Assembly (NCBI GenBank): GCA_964503355.1
Contig: CAZCZS010000040.1
Span: 1-15,957, forward strand
Origin: Mesoaciditoga sp964503355
Lineage (GTDB): Bacteria > Thermotogota > Thermotogae > Mesoaciditogales > Mesoaciditogaceae
DNA length: 15,957 bases
Direction of reading: 5' to 3'
Below the pieces are notes generated by a model. That model saw only the letters and a program-made list of their open reading frames with translations, searched no databases and was not told the origin of the DNA. A program made the translations under genes and the position numbers. Each line of letters starts with the position of its first letter. Position 1 is the first letter of the stretch. Below are positions 1 through 6,324 of the stretch, piece by piece.

Positions 1-60
1 CTGAACTTGATTCAGGATCTCGTCCTTCAAAAGAATGGGATTGCGGGTCAAGCCCACAAT
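1..60. repeat. Palindromic elements resembling a dispersed intergenic repeat
   Basis: Two imperfect palindromes lie side by side. The first is CTGAA (1-5), a five-base loop, TTCAG (11-15). The second is ATTG-C-GGGT (40-48), loop CAA, GCCC-A-CAAT (52-60), an inverted repeat with one C/A mismatch and one G.T pair. From memory, both motifs, and their order with GGATCT after the first, resemble intergenic repeats scattered through many bacterial genomes. No database comparison was possible. The window starts inside or at the edge of the element. Confidence 0.45.
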
Positions 61-221
61 GACGTTAAGGTCAAAGACTCTTATCAACAGGTCGTAGCCC
101 AGAATGACGATAAGGTCAAAGATTCCATCAAGCGCGTCAAGTCCACAATGATGTTGAGATCAAAGACTCTGTTCAAAAACTCGTAGGCCGCAACGACGTT
201 GAGGAGTGTTTAAAAGACTGA
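1..221. repeat. Degenerate tandem repeat array (about 45-base units inside an 89-base repeat)
   Basis: Four related units begin at about 58, 103, 147 and 192, each opening with AAYGAYG and continuing with a relative of TTAAGGTCAAAGACTC. Spacings are 45, 44 and 45 bases, so the array can also be read as an 89-base unit duplicated in tandem (43-131 and 132-220). By hand alignment the two copies match at about 54 of the first 70 positions without a gap, then diverge. A weaker half-unit may precede the first copy, from about 13. No complete reading frame crosses the array: frame 1 is open from the window edge to a TAG at 184, and the related reading of the last two units is in frame 3, ending at TGA 219. 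I read this as intergenic repeat DNA, or less likely the decayed 3' end of a repeat-protein gene. Confidence 0.75.
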
Positions 222-384
222 AGTTAGTTCGCTCTGATTATTTTACACGAGTTAATCATCCATTTTTCAACATCTTCAATGAACTTCGTTACCCTTACAC
301 ACAGCGTGAGTGATTTAAAAAGAAAATACCCTTTCTTTTTTCTTTAAAAAAAAGTAACTTTTTAAAGTATGTGAGATTATCGAG
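222..384. other. Gene-free A+T-rich region upstream of the str promoter
   Basis: I see no credible gene here on either strand, so positions 1-461 as a whole carry no complete gene. A 6-bp inverted repeat (TGATTA 235-240, TAATCA 253-258) followed by ATTTTT could be a weak terminator for something upstream. An A-tract/T-tract stem (317-325 with 332-340, loop ATACCC) and a second one (349-354 with 358-363, loop TAA) come just before the promoter. They may act as a bidirectional terminator or as an A-tract (UP-like) promoter enhancer; the sequence does not decide. Confidence 0.5.
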
Positions 385-413
385 TTGACTATTTTTCTTT
401 CATGTTGTACAAT
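385..413 (+). promoter_or_regulatory. Sigma-70-type promoter of the str-S10-spc operon
   Basis: The -35 box is TTGACT (385-390) and the -10 box TACAAT (408-413), separated by exactly 17 bases. Each differs from consensus at one position. A/T tracts lie upstream at about 346-366, where an UP element would act. Transcription should start near 420, leaving a leader of about 40 bases before rpsL. This is the only strong promoter I noticed in the window. Confidence 0.85.
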
Positions 414-461
414 ACAGACGCGTTGATTTGTTAAATTGAAAGGAGGCAGCAGAACCGACAA

Positions 462-842
462 ATGCCTACGATAAATCAGTTGATAAGAAAAGGAAGAAAA
501 AGAATCAAGTCGAAGACGAAATCGCCTGCGTTGGGTGGAAATCCGCAAAAGCGCGGGGTGTGCGTGCGTGTTACCACACAGACACCAAAAAAGCCTAATT
601 CCGCTTTGAGAAAAATAGCAAGGGTAAGGTTAACAAACGGAATAGAGGTGACCACCTACATTCCGGGAATAGGTCATAATTTGCAAGAGCATTCCGTCGT
701 TTTGGTAAGAGGCGGAAGGGTTAAGGATCTTCCCGGTGTCAGATACAAAATAATCAGAGGTGCCCTTGATGCGGAAGGCGTTGAAGGAAGAAGAAAAGCG
801 AGAAGTAAATATGGAATGAAACGTCCAAAGAAGAGCGCGTGA
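462..842 (+). CDS. rpsL: 30S ribosomal protein S12
   Basis: S12 sits at the decoding centre of the small subunit and takes part in codon-anticodon checking and subunit contacts. The 126-residue product shows the family signatures: the N-terminus MPTINQL, CPQKRG-like NPQKRGVC near residues 27-34, PKKPNS at 42-47, and GGRVKDLPG at 84-92. Lys43 and Lys88, positions where changes commonly give streptomycin resistance in other bacteria, are both lysine, so the protein looks wild-type and sensitive. Asp89, the residue methylthiolated in E. coli, is present. First gene of the operon. A strong AGGAGG (441-446) lies 15 bases before the ATG, longer than anywhere else in the window, but no other start codon falls between them and the N-terminus is the expected one. 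Confidence 0.98.
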   Translation: MPTINQLIRKGRKRIKSKTKSPALGGNPQKRGVCVRVTTQTPKKPNSALRKIARVRLTNGIEVTTYIPGIGHNLQEHSVVLVRGGRVKDLPGVRYKIIRGALDAEGVEGRRKARSKYGMKRPKKSA

Positions 843-861
843 GTTTTGGAGGTATCGTGAT

Positions 862-1329
862 ATGAGAAGAAGAAGAGCTGAAGTGAGAAGCGTTACTCCC
901 GATCCCGTTTACCATGACGTGTTGGTGACGAAGTTCATAAACAAGATCATGTGGGATGGAAAGAAATCCAAAGCCCAGAAGATATTTTACGAGGCTATGG
1001 ATATGATCGCCAAGAAAACGGGAAAAGATCCTTTAGAGGTCTTCAAGAAGGCGTTTGAAAACGTCGCACCCGTTTTGGAAGTTAGACCCAAAAGGGTAGG
1101 AGGAGCCACGTATCAGGTTCCAATAGAGGTTAAAGAACCGAGAAGGACATCCCTCGGTGTGAGATGGATAATAGCCGCTGCGCGGGCAAAAAAAGGTAAA
1201 CCGATGAGTCAACGGCTGGCAGAAGAACTGTTGAACGCTTATGAGAATACAGGAGCTGCGGTCAAGAAAAGAGAAGACGTTCAGAAAATGGCGGAGGCCA
1301 ACAGAGCTTTTGCGCATTACAGATGGTGA
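862..1329 (+). CDS. rpsG: 30S ribosomal protein S7
   Basis: S7 nucleates assembly of the 30S head by binding the 3' major domain of 16S rRNA and contacts tRNA at the E site. The 155-residue product matches the usual bacterial length and shows MRRRRAEVR at the start, EVRPKRVGGATYQVP at about residues 73-87, and an intact helical C-terminus ending AFAHYRW. GGAGGT (848-853) is 8 bases before the ATG. Only 19 bases separate it from rpsL, so the long intercistronic region that carries the S7 control site in E. coli is absent. S7 may still control the operon elsewhere, but nothing here shows where. Confidence 0.98.
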   Translation: MRRRRAEVRSVTPDPVYHDVLVTKFINKIMWDGKKSKAQKIFYEAMDMIAKKTGKDPLEVFKKAFENVAPVLEVRPKRVGGATYQVPIEVKEPRRTSLGVRWIIAAARAKKGKPMSQRLAEELLNAYENTGAAVKKREDVQKMAEANRAFAHYRW

Positions 1330-1337
1330 GGTAGCAA

Positions 1338-3404
1338 ATGGCGGAACGTACGCTGTTACTCGATAAGCTAAGAAATATAGGCATAATGGCTCATATTGAC
1401 GCTGGTAAGACAACCACGACGGAGCGTATCCTTTTTTATGCCGGTAAAAAGCACGCCATAGGCAACGTTGATGAAGGAAACACGACTACCGATTGGATGG
1501 TTCAAGAAAAAGAAAGAGGAATAACCATAACATCCGCTTCCATATCGTTTGATTGGAAAGATTGTCGTGTAAACTTGATCGATACGCCCGGACACGTGGA
1601 CTTCACTGTTGAGGTTGAAAGGGCCCTAAGAGTTTTGGATGGCGCCGTGGCCGTTTTTGATGCGGCCGCCGGGGTGGAACCCCAATCGGAAACGGTTTGG
1701 AGGCAAGCCAACAAGTACAACGTTCCGAGACTGGCCTTCATGAACAAAATGGATAAGATGGGAGCGGATTTTGACATGTCCGTCAAATCCATGGTAGACA
1801 AGCTTGGCGCGAATCCGTTGGTGGTGCAATATCCTATAGGAGCAGAAAATGAATTCGAAGGCGTCGTAGATTTGGTGCAAATGAGAGCCATAAGATGGAA
1901 AGATGATTTGGGCATAGAAATGGAATATTCGGATATACCCTCAAATCTACGTGAAAGAGCTGAAGAACTGAGAGATGAGATGTTGACGCAGCTTGCGGAT
2001 ATAGATGATGAGATTCTTCAACTCTATCTGGACGGCGATGATGTGCCTGTAGAGAAGATAAAAGAAGTGATCAGAAGGGGAACCATACAATCCAAATTCG
2101 TTCCCGTTTTTTGCGGTTCCGCCTTTAAAAACAAAGGTGTTCAACCTTTGATGGACGCCATAGTGGATTACCTCCCCTCTCCGTTGGATATGCCTCCAAT
2201 CAAGGGTAAGACTCCAGACGGTAAAGAAGTTGAGAGACATCCTTCACCGGATGAACCGTTTTGCGCGTTGGCGTTCAAGATAATGTCCGATCCGTATGTG
2301 GGAAAGTTGACGTATTTTAGAGTTTATTCCGGTAAATTGACGAAGGGAAGTTACGTTTACAATTCTTCCAAGAACATAAAAGAAAGAGTTGCAAGGTTGA
2401 TGTTCATGTTCGCCGATAAAAGACAAGATGTCGATTACGTTACCGCGGGAGATATAGTTGCCGGTATAGGGTTAAGGGCGACGACGACTGGAAATACCCT
2501 TTCATCTGAGGAAGAACCGATCATACTCGAATCGATAGAATTTCCTGAACCGGTGATTTCGATCGCGGTCGAACCCGAAAGTAAAAACGAAGAATCCAAA
2601 TTGGAAGCCGCTTTGACGAAGTTGATGGACGAAGATCCGACCTTTAGGGTTTCGACGGATAAAGAAAGTGGCGAAACCATTCTTTCCGGAATGGGCGAAC
2701 TGCATCTTGAAATAATAATAGACAGACTCAAGAGGGAATTCAACGTTCAAACAAGAGTGGGACGTCCTCAAGTAGCGTATAGAGAAACGATAAGTGTGCC
2801 AGTGGATGCGGAAGGAAAGTACATAAGACAAAGCGGTGGACGTGGACAGTACGGTCATGTTAGAATAAGGTTCGAGCCTCTTGAGAGAGGGAAAGGTATC
2901 GTTTTTGAAAACAAAATCGTCGGAGGAGTTATTCCTCGAGAGTACATCCCAGCCGTTGAGGCAGGTGTGCGTGAAGGCCTTATGGTTGGAAGCCTTGGAG
3001 GTTACCCTGTGGTGGATGTCAAGGCGACTTTGTATGACGGTTCTTACCACGAGGTTGATTCTTCGGAAATGGCTTTTAAGATAGCGGCATCCATGGCGGT
3101 GAAAGAAGCACTCGCCAAAGGGAAACCGAAATTGATGGAACCGATCATGGAACTGGAGATCACCACACCTGAAGAGTACATGGGGGATATCGTGGCCGAT
3201 CTTAACTCCAAAAGGGCTCAAATACTCGGCTTTGATACCAGAGGAAATGCGCGTATAATAAAAGCCTACGCACCACTTGGAATGCTCTTTGGTTTTGCGA
3301 CAGTTTTGAGATCGTTGAGTCAAGGAAGGGCCATTTACATGATGAAATTTTCTCATTACGACGAAGTGCCAGAGAATTTTGCGGATAAAGTGCTAAACAG
3401 GTGA
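1338..3404 (+). CDS. fusA: Elongation factor G (translational GTPase)
   Basis: EF-G hydrolyses GTP to drive translocation of tRNA and mRNA, and with ribosome recycling factor splits post-termination ribosomes. In the 688-residue product the GTPase motifs are AHIDAGKT (18-25), RGITIT (60-65), DTPGH (82-86), NKMD (136-139) and GSA at about residue 258. Domain II follows (about 290-400, with YFRVYSG), domain III (ISGMGELHLE near 455), domain IV (GQYGHV, and the tip loop DGSYHEVDSSEMAF) and domain V. Length is normal, with none of the switch changes I would expect of a second EF-G paralogue. The usual PLSEMFGY in domain V reads PLGMLFGF here. The ribosome binding site GAGGT overlaps the rpsG stop codon, so the two genes are probably translationally coupled. 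Confidence 0.98.
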   Translation: MAERTLLLDKLRNIGIMAHIDAGKTTTTERILFYAGKKHAIGNVDEGNTTTDWMVQEKERGITITSASISFDWKDCRVNLIDTPGHVDFTVEVERALRVLDGAVAVFDAAAGVEPQSETVWRQANKYNVPRLAFMNKMDKMGADFDMSVKSMVDKLGANPLVVQYPIGAENEFEGVVDLVQMRAIRWKDDLGIEMEYSDIPSNLRERAEELRDEMLTQLADIDDEILQLYLDGDDVPVEKIKEVIRRGTIQSKFVPVFCGSAFKNKGVQPLMDAIVDYLPSPLDMPPIKGKTPDGKEVERHPSPDEPFCALAFKIMSDPYVGKLTYFRVYSGKLTKGSYVYNSSKNIKERVARLMFMFADKRQDVDYVTAGDIVAGIGLRATTTGNTLSSEEEPIILESIEFPEPVISIAVEPESKNEESKLEAALTKLMDEDPTFRVSTDKESGETILSGMGELHLEIIIDRLKREFNVQTRVGRPQVAYRETISVPVDAEGKYIRQSGGRGQYGHVRIRFEPLERGKGIVFENKIVGGVIPREYIPAVEAGVREGLMVGSLGGYPVVDVKATLYDGSYHEVDSSEMAFKIAASMAVKEALAKGKPKLMEPIMELEITTPEEYMGDIVADLNSKRAQILGFDTRGNARIIKAYAPLGMLFGFATVLRSLSQGRAIYMMKFSHYDEVPENFADKVLNR

Positions 3405-3408
3405 AGAA

Positions 3409-3426
3409 CCTTTAAAACATTTAAGG
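3409..3426 (+). promoter_or_regulatory. Small hairpin overlapping the tuf ribosome binding site
   Basis: CCTT-T-AAA (3409-3416) can pair with TTTAAGG (3420-3426) around an ACA loop with one bulged T. The 3' arm includes the first bases of the tuf AAGGAGG. Such a stem could tune tuf initiation, or couple it to ribosomes finishing fusA. The stem is A/U-rich and weak, so function is only inferred. Confidence 0.3.
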
Positions 3427-3439
3427 AGGTTGAATTTCG

Positions 3440-4636
3440 ATGGCAAAAGAGAAATTCGTAAGAAGTAAACCACATCTCAACATTGGAACGATAGGACATA
3501 TTGACCACGGTAAGACGACTTTGACGGCCGCTATCACCAAGATATTGGCCATAAAGGGTGAAGCGGAATACGTTCCATTCGAAGAAATCGATAAGGCTCC
3601 AGAAGAAAAGGCGAGAGGTATAACCATAAACACCGCTCACGTTGAATACGAAACTGACAAGAGGCATTACGCCCATATCGACTGCCCTGGACACGCTGAC
3701 TACATCAAAAACATGATCACCGGTGCCGCCCAGATGGATGGTGCCATTCTTGTCGTCGCGGCAACGGATGGACCTATGCCTCAGACAAGAGAACATATAC
3801 TGTTGGCAAGACAGGTCAACGTTCCTGCTATGGTCGTTTTCATAAACAAAGTGGACATGGTTGACGATCCAGAACTTGTGGATTTGGTCGAAATGGAAGT
3901 CAGAGAACTTCTTTCCAAATACGAATATCCTGGCGATGAAGTACCGGTTATTCGCGGAAGCGCCCTCAAAGCTCTTGAAGCCGATAACATCGACGATCCG
4001 TGGGCAAAGAAAGTCTTGGAACTCATGGATGCCGTTGACAGCTACATTCCGGATCCGGTCAGAGATGTTGATAAACCGTTCTTGATGCCTATAGAAGACA
4101 TATTCACCATAACCGGACGTGGTACCGTCGTTACCGGTAGGGTAGAGCGTGGAAAGATTCACGTCAACGACGAAGTTGAAATAGTCGGTTTGAGACCCAC
4201 GAGAAAGACCGTTGTTACCGGTGTTGAAATGTTCAGAAAACTGCTCGATGAGGGAATCGCCGGGGACAACATCGGATGTCTTTTGAGAGGTGTAAAGAAA
4301 GAAGAAGTTGAAAGAGGACAGGTTTTGGCGAAACCAGGTTCAATAACACCACACACGAAGTTTGAAGCCAACGTTTACGTTCTGAAAAAAGAAGAAGGTG
4401 GAAGGCATACCGCTTTCGTTGTGGGTTACAGGCCGCAATTCTTCATCAGGACGGCAGACGTTACGGGTACGATCGCCGGACTTCCGGAAGGCGTTGAAAT
4501 GGTTATGCCCGGTGACAACACCGTCATGAAAGTTGAACTCATCAAACCTGTTGCCCTCGAAGAAGGAATGAGATTCGCCATTCGTGAGGGTGGAAGAACA
4601 GTTGGTGCAGGTGTTGTTTCTAAGATAATTGAGTGA
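3440..4636 (+). CDS. tuf: Elongation factor Tu
   Basis: EF-Tu carries aminoacyl-tRNA to the ribosomal A site as a ternary complex with GTP. The 398-residue product is full length. GTPase motifs are GHIDHGKT (19-26), RGITIN (59-64), DCPGH (81-85, with the catalytic histidine), NKVDM (136-140) and GSAL (173-176). Domain II carries GRGTVVTGR, and domain III carries YRPQFFIRTADVTG and ends GGRTVGAGVVSKIIE. The isoleucine in GHIDHGK is as I recall it in Thermotoga. The gene lies 35 bases after fusA with AAGGAGG 10 bases before the ATG. A terminator-like hairpin follows at once, so tuf is the last gene of the str block. Whether the genome has a second tuf cannot be seen here. Confidence 0.98.
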   Translation: MAKEKFVRSKPHLNIGTIGHIDHGKTTLTAAITKILAIKGEAEYVPFEEIDKAPEEKARGITINTAHVEYETDKRHYAHIDCPGHADYIKNMITGAAQMDGAILVVAATDGPMPQTREHILLARQVNVPAMVVFINKVDMVDDPELVDLVEMEVRELLSKYEYPGDEVPVIRGSALKALEADNIDDPWAKKVLELMDAVDSYIPDPVRDVDKPFLMPIEDIFTITGRGTVVTGRVERGKIHVNDEVEIVGLRPTRKTVVTGVEMFRKLLDEGIAGDNIGCLLRGVKKEEVERGQVLAKPGSITPHTKFEANVYVLKKEEGGRHTAFVVGYRPQFFIRTADVTGTIAGLPEGVEMVMPGDNTVMKVELIKPVALEEGMRFAIREGGRTVGAGVVSKIIE

Positions 4637-4639
4637 ACA

Positions 4640-4671
4640 AGCGAGGGGGAAAAATCCCCCCTTGCTCTTTT
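4640..4671 (+). terminator. Hairpin with short T run between tuf and rpsJ (partial terminator or processing site)
   Basis: AGCGAGGGGG (4640-4649) pairs with CCCCCTTGCT (4657-4666): ten base pairs with one G.U, around a seven-base loop AAAAATC. CTTTTG follows. The stem is strong but the T run is only four bases and comes after a C, so it is probably a leaky terminator or attenuator that lowers read-through into the S10 block, or a site for RNA cleavage. It begins four bases after the tuf stop codon and ends before the rpsJ ribosome binding site at 4673-4680. Confidence 0.65.
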
Positions 4672-4688
4672 GAAGGAGGTTTATTTGA

Positions 4689-4997
4689 ATGGCAAAGTCC
4701 AAGATTCGAATAAAATTAAAAGCGTACGATCATGAATTGCTGGATCAATCCGCAAGGAAGATCGTGGAAACCGTTAAAAAGACAAATGCCAAAGTATCAG
4801 GACCTATACCCCTTCCAACGGAGAGAACCGTTTATTGTGTCTTGAGGTCTCCTCATGTTAACAAAGACTCGAGGGAACATTTTGAGAAGATCGTTCATAA
4901 AAGATTGATTGATATTCTTGAAACACAGCCTCAGACAGTTGAATCGTTGATGAAAATGGATCTCCCGGCCGGCGTGGAAGTGGAACTAAAACTTTGA
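4689..4997 (+). CDS. rpsJ: 30S ribosomal protein S10 (NusE)
   Basis: S10 is a head protein of the 30S subunit and, as NusE, also binds NusB and NusG in transcription antitermination and transcription-translation coupling. The 102-residue product has the family length and motifs: KIRIKLKAYDHELLD at residues 5-19, SGPIPLPT (37-44) and the loop region RSPHVNKDSREHFE (53-66). AAGGAGGT (4673-4680) is 9 bases before the ATG. It opens the S10 block 52 bases after tuf. No long S10 leader of the E. coli type is present, so L4-dependent attenuation of that design is unlikely here. Confidence 0.98.
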   Translation: MAKSKIRIKLKAYDHELLDQSARKIVETVKKTNAKVSGPIPLPTERTVYCVLRSPHVNKDSREHFEKIVHKRLIDILETQPQTVESLMKMDLPAGVEVELKL

Positions 4998-5020
4998 CAG
5001 AACGGCTGGAGGTGCTTTGA

Positions 5021-5647
5021 ATGAAAGCTCTAATTGGAAAAAAGATAGGAATGACGATGATATACAAAGATGGTGTAGCCGTTCCCGTTACCGTTGTAAA
5101 AGCTGGACCTTGCGTGGTTGTTCAGAAAAAAACGGTTGAAAATGATGGCTACAACGCGATCCAGATAGGTTTTGAAGAGGTAAACGAAAAACACGTCAAT
5201 AAGCCTCTGCAGGGACATTTCAAAAAAGCGGGGGTAAAACCGGTAAGATATCTAAAAGAAGTTAGAGTTGACAACGTGGATGAATACGAAATAGGTCAGG
5301 TTTTGGACGTGTCCCTTTTCGAAGAGGGAGAAATGGTGGATGTATCCGGTAGAACTAAAGGAAAAGGATACCAAGGTACCGTGAAAAGATGGAATTTTGG
5401 TGGTCACGACAGAACTCACGGTACGAAATATCCAAGGCACGGTTCTACAGGTATGCACACCTATCCTGGTAAGGTTTTAAAAGGAACGAAAATGGCCGGG
5501 CATATGGGAAACGTTAACAGAACGATTCTCAATCTTGAGGTTGTAAAAGTTGATAAGGACAATTCATTGCTGGTTGTAAAAGGTGCTCTACCCGGTGCTC
5601 GAGGATCGCTTGTGTACGTTAGAAGCGCCGTGCGAGGAGGAAAGTGA
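5021..5647 (+). CDS. rplC: 50S ribosomal protein L3
   Basis: L3 binds near the 3' end of 23S rRNA, is one of the first proteins to assemble, and sends a long loop toward the peptidyl transferase centre. The 208-residue product starts ALIGKKIGMT and carries VPVTVVKAGPCVVVQKKT (residues 23-40), KGKGYQGTVKRWNF, and ends LPGARGSLVYVRSA. The central loop is unusual: it reads GSTGMHTYPGKVLKGTKMAGHMGN, so the E. coli GQNQTPG (whose glutamine is methylated) is GMHTYPG, and MGNVNRTILN replaces the usual MGNERVTVQN. GGAGG (5008-5012) lies 8 bases before the ATG. The stop region overlaps the translation-initiation region of rplD. Confidence 0.97.
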   Translation: MKALIGKKIGMTMIYKDGVAVPVTVVKAGPCVVVQKKTVENDGYNAIQIGFEEVNEKHVNKPLQGHFKKAGVKPVRYLKEVRVDNVDEYEIGQVLDVSLFEEGEMVDVSGRTKGKGYQGTVKRWNFGGHDRTHGTKYPRHGSTGMHTYPGKVLKGTKMAGHMGNVNRTILNLEVVKVDKDNSLLVVKGALPGARGSLVYVRSAVRGGK

Positions 5648-5652
5648 TAACT

Positions 5653-6324
5653 ATGGCTGAAGTGGACATGCTTAACATGGAAGGACAAAAAATTGGAAAA
5701 GTCACGTTGCCCGACGATATATTCAACGTTGAGCCGAATCGAGATCTGCTTTTCAGGTATATTCACAAGCAGTTAGCGGATAGAAGGCAAGGTTCGGCGT
5801 CGGCAAAAACGAAGGCGGAAGTATCTGGTGGTGGCCGAAAACCTTGGGCTCAAAAACACACAGGACGTGCGAGAGCGGGTTCCAACAGGTCGCCATTATG
5901 GAGGCACGGTGGAGTTACATTTCCTCCAAAGCCGAGAGACTATTCAGAGAAACTGAACAAGAAGATGAAAGTTGCGGCGATAAAATCCGCGCTTTCCGCG
6001 AAATTCAAAGATAACAAGTTGATAGTCGTCGAAAAAGTGGAAATGGAAAAACCAAAGACCAAGGAATTTATGAACGTGGTTAAAAAAATCGTGCCGGAAC
6101 TCAACGCGTTATGCGTGCTTGACACGATGAAGGAAGAGCAGATAAACGTGAAAAAGTCCGCCGGCAACATTCCAAACGTTAAAGTTATTATCGCCGATAA
6201 TCCTGGCAAAGAAAAAACGAACGTCGATGGCCTAAACGTTTACGATATCATGAAACACGAGTGGCTCGTTTTAACGAAAGCAACGGTTGATAAGATAGCG
6301 GAGGTGTATGACAATGGCAAATGA
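5653..6324 (+). CDS. rplD: 50S ribosomal protein L4
   Basis: L4 binds domain I of 23S rRNA and its extended loop lines the peptide exit tunnel; in E. coli it also represses the S10 operon. From the ATG at 5653 the product has 223 residues and begins MAEVDMLNMEGQKIG, the expected N-terminus. An in-frame GTG at 5644, three codons upstream, is rejected because AGGAGG (5635-5640) would lie only 3 bases away; from the ATG it is 12 bases. The loop motifs SGGGRKPWAQKHTGRARAGS and SPLWRHGG are intact, followed by the C-terminal fold with PNVKVIIADNP. It starts five bases after the rplC stop and overlaps the start of rplW. Confidence 0.96.
   Translation: MAEVDMLNMEGQKIGKVTLPDDIFNVEPNRDLLFRYIHKQLADRRQGSASAKTKAEVSGGGRKPWAQKHTGRARAGSNRSPLWRHGGVTFPPKPRDYSEKLNKKMKVAAIKSALSAKFKDNKLIVVEKVEMEKPKTKEFMNVVKKIVPELNALCVLDTMKEEQINVKKSAGNIPNVKVIIADNPGKEKTNVDGLNVYDIMKHEWLVLTKATVDKIAEVYDNGK

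Noticed and set aside
1..221. CRISPR array
   Set aside because: Units are contiguous and diverged at about 45 bases, with no constant repeat separated by unique spacers and no cas genes.
315..548. 77-codon open frame on the - strand over the promoter and rpsL start
   Set aside because: Low-complexity translation (runs of F, K, S) produced by the A/T tracts, and it overlaps both the promoter and S12.
462..842. Streptomycin-resistance change in S12
   Set aside because: Lys43 and Lys88 are both the wild-type lysine.
2502..3356. 284-codon open frame on the - strand opposite fusA
   Set aside because: Its translation is rich in Arg, His, Phe and Ser in the pattern of a reverse-complement shadow. 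It matches no family I know, and the + strand there is an unmistakable EF-G.
3356..4162. 268-codon open frame on the - strand opposite tuf
   Set aside because: Same reason: it mirrors the highly biased EF-Tu coding sequence and has no recognisable domain.
4637..4688. tRNA gene or separate S10 promoter between tuf and rpsJ
   Set aside because: Only 52 bases, filled by the hairpin and the ribosome binding site. No cloverleaf and no -35/-10 pair fit.
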